Positions 1 to 8,140 of a stretch of DNA of 11,806 bases are shown in pieces (positions within the stretch are counted from its first letter, which is position 1; the number at the start of each line of letters is the position of its first letter). Under the pieces are notes generated by a model. The model was not told where the DNA came from. It did no database searches and saw nothing but the letters and a program-made list of their open reading frames with translations. This stretch comes from Prolixibacteraceae bacterium (lineage in GTDB: Bacteria; Bacteroidota; Bacteroidia; Bacteroidales; Prolixibacteraceae). The stretch spans positions 1 to 11,806 of the forward strand of contig JALNYZ010000065.1 of assembly GCA_023229575.1 (NCBI GenBank), read 5' to 3'. The translations under genes were made by a program, and so were the position numbers.

Positions 1-131
1 GGCGAGTTCAGGTCAGGGAAAAGATCGATCCCCAGCTTTTGATAGGAGATGACACCAAGTAGCAGTACCCCCAGCACCACCATCAAAATGGTGACCGGAT
101 AATTGACTGCAAAATTTGTCAATTTCTTCAT
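1..131 (-). CDS. RND efflux permease, N-terminal fragment
   Basis: This is the first 43 codons of an inner-membrane RND pump; the gene runs off the left edge of the window. The protein starts with a short cytoplasmic stretch (MKKLTNFAVNYPV) followed by one hydrophobic helix (about residues 12-29) and then the QKLGIDLFPDLN segment, which is the typical entry of AcrB/CusA-type pumps into the first periplasmic domain. RND pumps use the proton gradient to drive substrates out through a membrane-fusion protein and a TolC channel, and both partners are encoded directly upstream. The start ATG is at 129-131, 44 bases after the stop of the fusion-protein gene, with no clear Shine-Dalgarno sequence. 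Substrate class (drug/hydrophobe or metal) cannot be told from this fragment. The family is secure; everything beyond residue 43 is unseen. Confidence 0.88.
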   Translation of the reverse strand, partial: MKKLTNFAVNYPVTILMVVLGVLLLGVISYQKLGIDLFPDLNS

Positions 132-154
132 TCGGAAATTATTTTTAGTATTTA

Positions 155-172
155 GTCTGCCAGCCGGCAGAT
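155..172 (-). other. Intercistronic hairpin before the RND gene
   Basis: The arms TCTGCC (156-161) and GGCAGA (166-171) pair perfectly around a four-base loop, with an extra G-T pair at 155/172. It fills much of the 44-base gap between the membrane-fusion gene and the RND pump gene. No T-run follows on the minus strand, so it does not look like a terminator. It could stabilise the upstream mRNA, lower expression of the pump relative to the fusion protein, or be one copy of a dispersed short palindrome. No second copy is seen in this window. Confidence 0.45.
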
Positions 173-175
173 CAA

Positions 176-1231
176 CTATTTGACGATCTTAACTTTTGAC
201 TGATCCCTGAGGGTTTCAAAACCTTTGACGACTAAACGGGTATTGGCTTTGATACCTTCGACAACCTCTACATATTTCTCGTTTTCCAGACCCGTTGTAA
301 TGGTTCTGCGCTGTGCTGCGCCTCGGTCAACGATAAAGACTGTTTTTCCCCTTCCACCAGCCACGATGATCTCTTTAGGAATAACGATTGCGCTGTCTTT
401 TCTGGCAATTTCGATGTCAGCCTTGACAAACATACCGGGACGCAGTTTCAATTCGGGATTGTTAATGGTCATTTTTCCCATAAAAGTGCGTGTTTCAGTG
501 CTGATGACCGGAGAGAGTTCGCTGATCTGGGCTTTCAAGGTATCGTTCGGCATGGTATAGTTGGTGATGTTCACTTCCTGACCTAATTTAATGGTAGTCA
601 GATATTTTTCGGGAAGGTTAACATCCATGATTAGTTTGCTATAATCCATCAGGGTGATTACACTGGTATTTGCTGTGATGCGGGTACCGTTGGTAATTTC
701 AGGAATATTAACGATAATACCGCGAAACTGTGCTTTTACCTCTGTTTTTTGCTGCTGAATCTTGGCATCCTCAAAGGTTGTTTTGGCCTGGGCCAGTGCA
801 ACTTCTGCATTTTTTAATTCCCGGTAGGTAACTCCTCCTTTTTCGTAAAGTGATTTTTGCTTCTCATCTTCGAGACCTGCGATTTCAAAATTTAGTTTCT
901 TGGTATCAAAGTTGAGGTTGTTGATGTATTCAGGATTATCAAGCCTTACAATGACCTGACCCTTCTCTACCTGGTCGCCCAGTTTGAATTCACGTCCTGT
1001 TTTTGGATTGACAAGCAGGTTGTAGTTTCCGGCCATCTCGGTAGCCAATACTACCTGACTTGCTGCATTGGCTGTTCCGGTGCTGTTGATGTACTGAACA
1101 ATAGGGCCTTTTTTTACATCAATTACGGAGACGGGTACTGCGATGTCATTTTGAATCTGACTTTGTTGGTTCCCGCAAGAGGCCAGAACCGGAAGGACGA
1201 GGAGAAATCTCCACATTTTATTGATTTTCAT
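176..1231 (-). CDS. RND efflux membrane-fusion (periplasmic adaptor) lipoprotein
   Basis: This is a 351-residue periplasmic adaptor of the HlyD/AcrA type that bridges an RND pump and a TolC channel. The N-terminus is a lipoprotein signal: positive residues, a hydrophobic core and a lipobox LASC with the modified Cys at residue 19. Next come the first half of the lipoyl/barrel-sandwich domain (about 60-100, with GDQVEKGQVIVRLD), a short helical hairpin (about 105-165, rich in Glu, Lys and Ala), the returning barrel strand (FRGIIVNIPE, about 169-178), a beta-barrel domain (about 198-270, ending LRPGMFVKADI) and the membrane-proximal C-terminal domain. It lies 24 bases after the tolC-like gene and 44 before the RND gene, so the three form one operon. 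There is no clear Shine-Dalgarno, only AT-rich sequence. The family is certain; the transported substrate is not known. Confidence 0.94.
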   Translation of the reverse strand: MKINKMWRFLLVLPVLASCGNQQSQIQNDIAVPVSVIDVKKGPIVQYINSTGTANAASQVVLATEMAGNYNLLVNPKTGREFKLGDQVEKGQVIVRLDNPEYINNLNFDTKKLNFEIAGLEDEKQKSLYEKGGVTYRELKNAEVALAQAKTTFEDAKIQQQKTEVKAQFRGIIVNIPEITNGTRITANTSVITLMDYSKLIMDVNLPEKYLTTIKLGQEVNITNYTMPNDTLKAQISELSPVISTETRTFMGKMTINNPELKLRPGMFVKADIEIARKDSAIVIPKEIIVAGGRGKTVFIVDRGAAQRRTITTGLENEKYVEVVEGIKANTRLVVKGFETLRDQSKVKIVK

Positions 1232-1255
1232 TTTCTTTAAATTATCGTTGATTAA

Positions 1256-2746
1256 TTATTTCTTTTGGATTGCTTTAATATATTGTTCCGGAATGACAGG
1301 CTGATTTGTTGTAAAGTCGAAGAGCGACTGAATTTTAAGATTGAGTAGTTCCAGCTTATAATTGATCAGTGCCTGTGCGTAGGCCATTTTGTTGCTCGAC
1401 AACTGCACCTGAAACAGGTTCAGGTCCATACTTGTCAAGTCACCGTTTTTAAACCGCTCGAGGTTGATGTCGTATGTGAGTTGGGAGTTGGTCTGGTTCT
1501 TGATGGCAATTGATATCTGATCCTGAAGATTGCTCAGGTTTCGGATAACCTGCCTGATATCGACCGTGATCTGCTTATTTTGGTTGGAATAATTGAGTTT
1601 TTGGGTATTGATCACCGCTTGTTGCGCCCTTATTTGCGCAGCACGCTGGCCCCAGTCGAAAATCGGAATATTAAAAGAGAGACTAATCTTCGGACTTTTT
1701 GTCGGTTTGTCGTAAATCTGGCTTAATGTCGGATCATCTCCTGAGAGTCCGATTGAAAGCGCCATATCACCCCTGAATTCGTTCATCGATTTTACCTGGA
1801 TGAGATCAAACTGAGAATTTTCGATACTAATCTCTCTTTGGCGAAGTTCCATGCGACTGGCAAGTCCATGCTCGATAGCCTTTTTGCCATCAACCACGAT
1901 AGGTGTTACTGCAACATCTGTCATCACCGCGATCTCCTCGAAGATGTCCATCCCGATGTACTGTTTGAACTGATCTTTGATATTCTCCAGTTGGACGCGG
2001 GCGGATGCCTTGCTTGATTTGGAGGTTTCGAGGTTAACCTCGGCCTGAAACAGTTGTTCCTTGGCAGCAAGACCTGCATCTACCTTATTTTTAATGATCT
2101 CGAAACTTTTTTGGGTATTCAGGTTCTCCTCTTCTTTGATGGTAAGACTCATCTGAGCCATGTAGACATTGTAAAAGTATTGGGTGACAGTTTTTTCCAA
2201 TGCCAGCCTTTGAATGGCATAGCCCAACATGGCATTTTCATTGTCCAGTTCGAGGGTTTTAAGGGTCCATTTTGTTCGGTTGTAGGTGAACAAAGGCTGT
2301 GTGAGGGCCAAATAAAGGTTGTTGTAAAAAGCTTCGTTGGTATTGGAAGTACCCAATGCATCTGAGGTATTGGATTGCCAGCCAAATGTATTAATAAGTG
2401 ATATTTTCCCATCAGTAGGCAAGAATGGCTGATCTACCCTGAATGTGCCAGATGAGTTAATAATCTCATTTGTAAACCATTGTGAGGTTCTGCTATCAAA
2501 TTTACGGCTGTTGCTGTAATCGATCGGCGCTACATTCAAAGCAAATTTCGATTTTAATGCAGCGCGCTGGGCATTCAGCGATTCAGTAGTTCTTTCAAGG
2601 TTGAGGATCGTACTCTGAATGCTTGGGCTGTTCGTCACAGCGATCTCCATCGCTTTTTCAAGTGTGAGTATTGTTTGCCCCTGAGATTCAGACTGAAAAA
2701 TCAGAAGCAGACTTAAGAAAGATAGAATTGTTGTTATTTTTTTCAT
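1256..2746 (-). CDS. TolC-family outer-membrane efflux channel
   Basis: This 496-residue protein has a Sec signal peptide at residues 1 to about 23 (MKKITTILSFLSLLLIFQS) and then two repeats of the outer-membrane efflux protein fold. LTLEKAMEIAVTNSPSIQS at about 27-45 is the classic start of the first repeat. Long amphipathic helices follow, with coiled-coil character and hallmark stretches such as AKEQLFQAEVNLETS in the first half and FDWGQRAAQIRAQQAVINTQ in the second. It would trimerise to form the outer-membrane exit duct and periplasmic tunnel of the RND system encoded downstream. The length is normal for the family. The ATG at 2746 directly precedes the signal peptide; upstream is AT-rich sequence (AAAATATAAACAA) without a Shine-Dalgarno. 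It is the first gene of the RND set, separated from the ABC fusion gene by 192 bases. Confidence 0.94.
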   Translation of the reverse strand: MKKITTILSFLSLLLIFQSESQGQTILTLEKAMEIAVTNSPSIQSTILNLERTTESLNAQRAALKSKFALNVAPIDYSNSRKFDSRTSQWFTNEIINSSGTFRVDQPFLPTDGKISLINTFGWQSNTSDALGTSNTNEAFYNNLYLALTQPLFTYNRTKWTLKTLELDNENAMLGYAIQRLALEKTVTQYFYNVYMAQMSLTIKEEENLNTQKSFEIIKNKVDAGLAAKEQLFQAEVNLETSKSSKASARVQLENIKDQFKQYIGMDIFEEIAVMTDVAVTPIVVDGKKAIEHGLASRMELRQREISIENSQFDLIQVKSMNEFRGDMALSIGLSGDDPTLSQIYDKPTKSPKISLSFNIPIFDWGQRAAQIRAQQAVINTQKLNYSNQNKQITVDIRQVIRNLSNLQDQISIAIKNQTNSQLTYDINLERFKNGDLTSMDLNLFQVQLSSNKMAYAQALINYKLELLNLKIQSLFDFTTNQPVIPEQYIKAIQKK

Positions 2747-2938
2747 TTGTTTATATTTTGTTTTTTAATGGCCAAATGGAATACCCACATAATCATTTTC
2801 GGTTGGTGTGTATATTCACTCATGGCTATTTCATGTGTTAATAATTTGTTTTTAAAAGGTCACATGGAATTCGCATGGCTTACTATCATCTTTGTGATGA
2901 CTTACGATCATGCTCATTTCATTGTATGGATAATGGTG
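2747..2938. other. Gap between ABC fusion gene and tolC-like gene
   Basis: This 192-base, AT-rich stretch separates the ABC fusion gene from the tolC-like gene and should hold the tolC promoter if the RND genes have their own. I find no convincing TTTG/TAnnTTTG promoter pair and no terminator with a T-run. A weak five-base-pair hairpin (2886-2900) and several scattered ATGA/TCAT words are present but too short to interpret. An open frame on the plus strand here has no recognisable protein character. Confidence 0.4.
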
Positions 2939-5900
2939 TTAACGTTCTTTGACAAGTTTAATGGCATCTGCATATATAATACGGGCTTTGGTATTGTTGG
3001 TCAGCTCAATTCTTGCAGAATCAGATGAGAAATGGTAGGTGCCCATCTCAACCCAGGTACTCTCCCTGTTATCGGGTTTCAAGACGGGATGATCGGCGCC
3101 ATCATCGTGGATCACATTGAAATTGTATGTTTCCTCGGGCTGGTTGCCTTCCCTGTTCCATCCGAACCTAATTTTGGGTATGTAAGCCCAAATCTTGTAA
3201 TAGCCTCCCTCTTTGATAGGAACACTCCAGATAGCCTTTCTTTCGCCAGTTCCACCTTTGCAATAGTATGCAGAGCGAATCTGTTTTCCGTAAAATTGTT
3301 CGTTGGTGGTAAGCGTCCACTCGACCTGCGGATTCCACATGTTCATCCCCTTGTATTTGAGGTCATCTTCCTGAACATCCCGGGTAAATATCCGTTTGAT
3401 GAAGCTTTTGGATATTGGTTGAACCAGCCTGAATCCGGGATCTTCGGTATCCACAATAATTTCCGACGGTTCATCGCCATTCGTGTAGGGAATTACCTCC
3501 TCTTTGTCAGATCCTTCTCCTTTTGGGTCAATTTCGAGCTTGTCGAACCGTTGCGATATGGTCGAAGGCAGATTGTGGGATGCATACGTATTGATGGTCA
3601 TCGAGCGGGGATCCCTGTTCAGCAGGAAAGTCAGACGTTTCGACTCTTTGGCGCCGATCACAATAGTCTTTTCGATGTTGTCGTCGTTACCGCCGCCACC
3701 CATCATCATTCTGCGGCCGCCGCCTCCACCCATTCCACCTAACCGGAAGGTTACTGTGATGGCTCCAGCGATATTTTCCGTATTGGTTAGTGTGAATGCC
3801 ACCACTGATTTTATCTGGTCGTCTTTCTGAATTTTGAAGGCCTTCGTATCAATGAGGATATACCCTGGAAGCGCGACTGAAGTATACCATTTTGGCAGAT
3901 ACTGATCCAAATCAAGTTTGAAACTGTTTCGCATCTCCGTGTTGAGCTCCTCGACGGGGATTGTCCTGAATTTTCGCTCCTCAAGGAATCCCCTGATGAA
4001 ATCTTCAAATTTTTCGGGGCCAACGGCCCCTTTCATCAAAGCAAAAAGGAAACCGCTTTTGGTTTGGATCACATTGTTCAAAACGTCTTTATCTTCCTGC
4101 TTCTCAAGGATATCGGCAAATGATTTACTTTGAAGTGCAATATTTCCCTTTTCATCGCCCGACAGTCCCATCATGTTGCGCATGAAGTTGTTGCCTCCGT
4201 CTGTAGCGCTTCTGGAGAGGTAGGATTCAACTACGCGGTTGGTGATTGGATACGAAGCCGATGAGATGTAATTGATGTAATTGTAATAGTTGGGAAAGAT
4301 AAAATAGGGGTTGAGAACATCGGCAGCAAAATTTACATTCGGACCCCCGCCCCCGATACGGATGCCTCTAAAGCCCATCTGGTTGACTTTGCTATTGAAA
4401 AAGGTTTCATTGATGAACCTTTTCAGGTAATTGGCCTCAGTTTCGCGGGGTGAGATGGTCTCGTTGTGCTCCCGCGCGTTGTTCTGGGCAAATTTTTTCG
4501 CCTGGGCAAAATTCGCGCCTGACAACTTGAATCCACCTTCGGGCAGATAGACAGTTTCTGGTTGCACTTGTTCGCCCGCGCTACTCCAGGCATGGTTGAA
4601 AGAGCAGAACTGAACGGGGATTTCGATCAGTTGAAGCCGCGCATATGGATATTCCCTCCGAATCTTGATCTCCCAGGTCTTCTTCAGGTCACGGATCACG
4701 GGAACGGCTGAGTCACCAAGAACCTTGAAATATTCATCAAAACTGTTGTGTCCCTTAAAGAAACTCAATGTGTAGTTCACTTTATCAACCTGAAGGGAAC
4801 GGGTTTGATAATTTCCGGCTACTACTGATATTTGGGTCAATGGCTGTTCCGGAATAAATACGGTAGTACCATTGGACTCCTCCGTTTTCTTCCCTTGTGA
4901 CAGGACGGTCAGACCTTTTGCCGCCTTTACACTAAGCTTGTAGTTTGAAAATTGGGTTGCCAGCCAGTTGAGCCCTTTGGAAGAATAACTGATGCCTGCC
5001 GTAGGATACCATTTTGTCTCAGGGGTTAAAAGAAGGTAAGTTGGGGTGATAAACGCATGTTTCTTATCGTTTACACCTCCCGAATTGTTTTTCCAATTCT
5101 CGAGTTGCAAAGGAGTCTGATCGAGGTAACAGAAAGATTCATCGATGGTCCCTTTGTATTGGATGGATATTTGCAGAGAGTCGCCGGGCTGTATGGACCT
5201 GTCGGGTCTAACTTTAATGAGTTGCAACTCCCTGGTAAAGCCGGCGCCGGTGAGCTTGACAACATCGAGTCCAGGATTCAGTGTAAGCACAAACTCATTG
5301 ATGGCCTCTTTATCTGTGTTTTTTACACGCAACGCAGCAGTGGCTGAAATCTGGTCTCCCAAATGCTCAAGCTCTATTTGACAGGATTGTACCTGAACAA
5401 CCTTAAGATTGGCATAATGATCGTTCAATGTCACCATCTCCTTGCGGTGATTCTCCTCTTTGTTGATGTTCATGATGTAAATGAAACCAAGAAAAAGACC
5501 AGCACCCAGGAATACGACGGAAAAGCCCATGACAACCTCCCTGACAAATTTCGATTGGGATAGTCTTTTTAACAGCAATATGGTGAGACAAATAAACCCA
5601 AGTCCCAAAAATAAGTAGATCCCCCGGTGAATCAGAATCTCTTTTATATTGCCGAATCCAACCATCTCAGACCAGGACATTGGTAACTTAAATGACATGT
5701 AATCAAAGATGTAGTGGTATTTATTCTGCAAATAGAACAGTGTTGCAGCGATATAACCAAGTAATACCAGGAATGTAACGGCTTGATTTTTAATTACAGA
5801 CATCAGGAAGAAAGAGAATCCCATGATGAAAATCAGCGTCGGGATACTGACTAACAAAAAATAGTAGATGTAAGGCAGAAAATTGAACCTAGTGTATGGA

Positions 5901-6310
5901 GATGAAATGTTAAAAACGGCCACCATTCCCAGTGCGATGGCATTCAGCATCACAAAAACCCAGATATTGCCGAGTGTTTTGCCAATGACATAATCCGCAT
6001 TGGTGATGGAACGCATGTAAACCACTTCGGTTGTATCCAGCTTCTTGTCCTGCTTTAAGAATTCGGAGGCCAGAAAGACCGCGATAACAGCCTGCGCCAA
6101 ATTGATGATATACAGGTTTGTGAAAGGGATCATCGAAGGCAGTGCGATCATATCACCGTTTGGCCATCCTACAACCCCAGATTGAGTTCCGAAATTGTAA
6201 AAAAAGACAAAGACCAGGGACAAGATGGAAAAGATACGGAAGAACCAGCTTCGGAAAAGCGTGATGGACTCGTATTTTGCTACGCCTATGATGTTGTGAA
6301 TTGCTCTCAT
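2939..6310 (-). CDS. ABC-2-type permease fused to M1-peptidase-like and golvesin-like domains
   Basis: This 1123-residue protein is the membrane partner of the ATPase encoded 26 bases upstream. Residues 1-281 hold about seven helices (roughly 20-40, 66-84, 113-134, 145-171, 177-195, 230-248, 258-281). Lys/Arg-rich loops at 85-111 and 248-258 put the N-terminus inside and the rest of the protein in the periplasm. Residues about 300-800 resemble M1 aminopeptidases: a beta-sandwich N-domain, a segment around 573-594 (HAWSSAGEQVQPE...EGGF) near where the GAMEN-type motif falls, and helical sequence KSGFLFALMKGAVGPEKFEDF. No HExxH zinc site exists; the closest string is REHNE at 613-617, so catalysis looks lost. 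A Gly/Met-rich loop lies at 858-874. Residues about 950-1121 (DTEDPGF ... EGGYYKIWAYIP ... WVEMGTYHF ... ADAIKLV) match the golvesin/xanthan-lyase C-terminal fold. The family is known in Bacteroidota; substrate and role are unknown. Confidence 0.85.
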   Translation of the reverse strand: MRAIHNIIGVAKYESITLFRSWFFRIFSILSLVFVFFYNFGTQSGVVGWPNGDMIALPSMIPFTNLYIINLAQAVIAVFLASEFLKQDKKLDTTEVVYMRSITNADYVIGKTLGNIWVFVMLNAIALGMVAVFNISSPYTRFNFLPYIYYFLLVSIPTLIFIMGFSFFLMSVIKNQAVTFLVLLGYIAATLFYLQNKYHYIFDYMSFKLPMSWSEMVGFGNIKEILIHRGIYLFLGLGFICLTILLLKRLSQSKFVREVVMGFSVVFLGAGLFLGFIYIMNINKEENHRKEMVTLNDHYANLKVVQVQSCQIELEHLGDQISATAALRVKNTDKEAINEFVLTLNPGLDVVKLTGAGFTRELQLIKVRPDRSIQPGDSLQISIQYKGTIDESFCYLDQTPLQLENWKNNSGGVNDKKHAFITPTYLLLTPETKWYPTAGISYSSKGLNWLATQFSNYKLSVKAAKGLTVLSQGKKTEESNGTTVFIPEQPLTQISVVAGNYQTRSLQVDKVNYTLSFFKGHNSFDEYFKVLGDSAVPVIRDLKKTWEIKIRREYPYARLQLIEIPVQFCSFNHAWSSAGEQVQPETVYLPEGGFKLSGANFAQAKKFAQNNAREHNETISPRETEANYLKRFINETFFNSKVNQMGFRGIRIGGGGPNVNFAADVLNPYFIFPNYYNYINYISSASYPITNRVVESYLSRSATDGGNNFMRNMMGLSGDEKGNIALQSKSFADILEKQEDKDVLNNVIQTKSGFLFALMKGAVGPEKFEDFIRGFLEERKFRTIPVEELNTEMRNSFKLDLDQYLPKWYTSVALPGYILIDTKAFKIQKDDQIKSVVAFTLTNTENIAGAITVTFRLGGMGGGGGRRMMMGGGGNDDNIEKTIVIGAKESKRLTFLLNRDPRSMTINTYASHNLPSTISQRFDKLEIDPKGEGSDKEEVIPYTNGDEPSEIIVDTEDPGFRLVQPISKSFIKRIFTRDVQEDDLKYKGMNMWNPQVEWTLTTNEQFYGKQIRSAYYCKGGTGERKAIWSVPIKEGGYYKIWAYIPKIRFGWNREGNQPEETYNFNVIHDDGADHPVLKPDNRESTWVEMGTYHFSSDSARIELTNNTKARIIYADAIKLVKER

Positions 6311-6336
6311 TTTCAGGTAATATTAGATATTTCAGA

Positions 6337-7233
6337 TCAAATCTCGATCCATTTCTGGTTGAGCTCATTTTCCATAAAATTGACGTACGCGTGTTCCAGG
6401 TTTGGTTCAATGCGCTCGCCCAGGTAGCCGTTGATCTCCCTGGAAACCACCTGAACCTCCCAGCCTTCATCCGAAGGAATCGAAGAGATGATCGGGTATT
6501 TTTCCTGAATCTCAAAATATTCAGTCTCTGTGGCCGTAATTTTCCAGACATTGTTCCTGGCCAGTTCTATCAGGTGCTCGGGTGATCCTTTGTAAGAGAG
6601 TATACCCTTGTTCATCAGCGCCATATCGGTACAGGTACTGGAGATATCACCAACAATGTGGGTAGAGAGGATGATAATCACATCTGTGTCGCTTACCCTG
6701 GTAAGCAGGTTCCTGAAACGGATCCGTTCTTCCGGGTCAAGACCGGTGGTAGGCTCATCAACTATAATAAGTTTAGGGTCCCCGATCAATGCCTGTGCAA
6801 TACCCAGACGGCGTTTCATACCACCCGAGAGGTTGTTGGCAAATCGGTTACGGGCTTCATAAAGTCCAACCTCCTCAAGCATTTTTTCTACGGTGTTGTT
6901 TCTGATTTTTGTGTTTGTTAGTCCGGCGAGGCGGGCTGCATAATCGAGAAATTCGTAGGTCTTTAATTTGGTGAAGAAACGAAAATCCTGTGGCAGGTAG
7001 CCAAGCATCGAACGGATCTCTTTGCGGTCTTTCATCAAATCCAATCCATTAACAAGAACTTGTCCGGAGGAGGGTTTCATTAAGGTAACCAGGATTCTCA
7101 TCAAGGTTGATTTTCCGGCGCCATTTGGTCCGAGCAAGCCGAACATGCCGCTCTCGATGGTCATGTTTACATCCTTAATTGCGTGATTGCCATTTGGGTA
7201 GACTTTGTTGAGTCCTTTGATCTCAATCTTCAT
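6337..7233 (-). CDS. ABC transporter ATP-binding protein (partner of the M1-like fusion permease)
   Basis: This is a 298-residue cytoplasmic ABC ATPase with every catalytic element in place: Walker A GPNGAGKST (35-43), Q-loop Gln82 in YLPQDF, signature LSGGMKRR (135-142), Walker B LIIVDE (155-160) followed by the D-loop TGLD, and the switch His192 in STHIV. Residues about 205-298 form the C-terminal extension common in ABC-2-type exporters; it ends in a distinctive segment rich in Glu and Asn. The gene lies just before the fused permease/M1-like gene (26-base gap), so the two should form one exporter or membrane-remodelling complex driven by ATP. The ATG at 7233 gives the normal N-terminus (MKIEIKGLNKVYPNG). 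The 211 bases upstream contain the preceding operon's terminator and presumably this operon's promoter. Substrate unknown. Confidence 0.93.
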   Translation of the reverse strand: MKIEIKGLNKVYPNGNHAIKDVNMTIESGMFGLLGPNGAGKSTLMRILVTLMKPSSGQVLVNGLDLMKDRKEIRSMLGYLPQDFRFFTKLKTYEFLDYAARLAGLTNTKIRNNTVEKMLEEVGLYEARNRFANNLSGGMKRRLGIAQALIGDPKLIIVDEPTTGLDPEERIRFRNLLTRVSDTDVIIILSTHIVGDISSTCTDMALMNKGILSYKGSPEHLIELARNNVWKITATETEYFEIQEKYPIISSIPSDEGWEVQVVSREINGYLGERIEPNLEHAYVNFMENELNQKWIEI

Positions 7234-7356
7234 GCGCGATTTATCTTAAGTATATACCTGTTAGTAAAGGTTATTTGCCTGTAATTACGTGGGTTTGACT
7301 AATAATACTGTAAATGGTTTAACACAAAACAAAAAAAGGAGGGAATCGAAAATTAC
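7234..7356 (-). promoter_or_regulatory. Presumed promoter region of the ABC ATPase/fusion-permease operon
   Basis: This AT-rich region lies between the terminator at 7357-7399 and the ATPase start, so it should carry the promoter of the downstream operon. On the minus strand a TTG within the T-rich stretch (about 7326-7334) is followed about 17 bases later by TATTATTA, a poor match to the Bacteroidota -33/-7 consensus. No perfect TAnnTTTG is present, so the exact site is not assigned. The eight-base palindrome GTAATTAC at 7281-7288 is too short to call an operator. Confidence 0.3.
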
Positions 7357-7399
7357 AAAAAAAACTCACCAAAATGAGCATCATTTGTGTGAGTTTTTT
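7357..7399 (-). terminator. Intrinsic terminator (symmetrical, possibly bidirectional)
   Basis: A-run plus CTCAC (7357-7369) pairs with GTGAG plus T-run (7389-7399), and the inner arms AAATGA (7372-7377) and TCATTT (7381-7386) close on a three-base loop, with a two-by-two mismatch between the two stem parts. Read on the minus strand the stem is followed by eight T residues, 46 bases after the stop of the preceding gene. This should end the GntR/ABC operon. The T-run on the plus strand means it could also work in the other direction. Confidence 0.82.
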
Positions 7400-7444
7400 A
7401 ACAAAATATTTTTGAAAGTGGTTTAATTAACTAAATCATTCAGA

Positions 7445-8131
7445 TCAGTGAATTTGAATACTGCTCGAATCATCCTTCTTTAGGGAAATTTGATTTGCCT
7501 GTAATAATGTAATCTTTGAAAAGTCAGACAAGTTGCCACAAATATTAGCTGGATTGCACATTATCATAGCATCCGATTTTTGAAGATCTATTTTCAAGGT
7601 GTCTATACCAATGTTGCTTGCATGGATATTTGAATTATTCCTTGCAGTGATAGTCAGATGCTGAAAAGTTTCTTTCTCATCCTTCATCTGAAGGAATTCC
7701 AGTCTGCTGTGATCCAAGTCCGCCGTCAGGTTTGCTTGTTTGAAATGGGTAAGGTTAAGTGCCGAATTCTTTGCCATAATTCTGTTTAGGTGCTCCGTAG
7801 TATGGATTTTGATATAGTGATAGCTTTTTTTTGGTATTTGATCCGGGAATTTTAGCGTGTCACCTACGAGGGAGTATTTTAAATCCGGGGCCACTGAATC
7901 TTTCATTAAGAATATTGCAATAAACGACGAGTCACTTTGAACCAACTCAATTCTTTCGTTGTTGTTGATACAGAGTATTTTAAATGCAGGAAGTGTTTTT
8001 TTGATCACTATTAAACCGTTCTGTAAAGTAAGAGGTTTTCTGCCGGTTATACGTAGGTCAATAGCACCAGCGAGAATAAGTAGTGCGATGGTGGAAAGCA
8101 TGGCGATCAATATAATTTTACTGGTTTTCAT
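7445..8131 (-). CDS. Membrane-anchored protein, head-GIN/DUF2807-like (tentative)
   Basis: This 228-residue protein has an N-terminal hydrophobic anchor or uncleaved signal (about residues 5-25, KIILIAMLSTIALLILAGA) after two Lys residues. The remainder should be periplasmic. That part is built of short alternating beta-strands separated by Asn, Ser and Asp turns (for example ITARNNSNIHASNIGIDTLKIDLQKSD and NLSDFSKITLLQANQISL). This pattern is typical of the beta-helical head-GIN/auto-transporter-adhesin-like proteins often found beside GntR/ABC operons in Bacteroidota. I infer the family from this texture and context, not from a defining motif. The gene starts nine bases after the GntR stop and is followed by the terminator, so it is the last gene of the operon. 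Its function is unknown; it may sense or bind at the envelope. Confidence 0.6.
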   Translation of the reverse strand: MKTSKIILIAMLSTIALLILAGAIDLRITGRKPLTLQNGLIVIKKTLPAFKILCINNNERIELVQSDSSFIAIFLMKDSVAPDLKYSLVGDTLKFPDQIPKKSYHYIKIHTTEHLNRIMAKNSALNLTHFKQANLTADLDHSRLEFLQMKDEKETFQHLTITARNNSNIHASNIGIDTLKIDLQKSDAMIMCNPANICGNLSDFSKITLLQANQISLKKDDSSSIQIH

Positions 8132-8140
8132 ATTTTATAC

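Noticed and set aside
2886..2900. Hairpin TCATC/GATGA downstream of the fusion permease
   Set aside because: The stem is only five base pairs with no T-run on the minus strand, so it is neither a terminator nor a convincing regulatory site.
3032..3742. 236-codon open frame on the plus strand
   Set aside because: It lies wholly inside the fusion permease gene on the opposite strand, whose domains are recognisable throughout; the plus-strand product has no domain character.
7256..7271. ACCT/AGGT inverted repeat upstream of the 6337-7233 ATPase gene
   Set aside because: Four-base arms around an eight-base loop are expected by chance in a sequence of this size.
7294..7318. Possible second GntR operator before the other ABC operon
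   Set aside because: The stretch shares a few bases (CTAATA, ACTGTA) with the palindrome at 10122-10141 but has no inverted symmetry.
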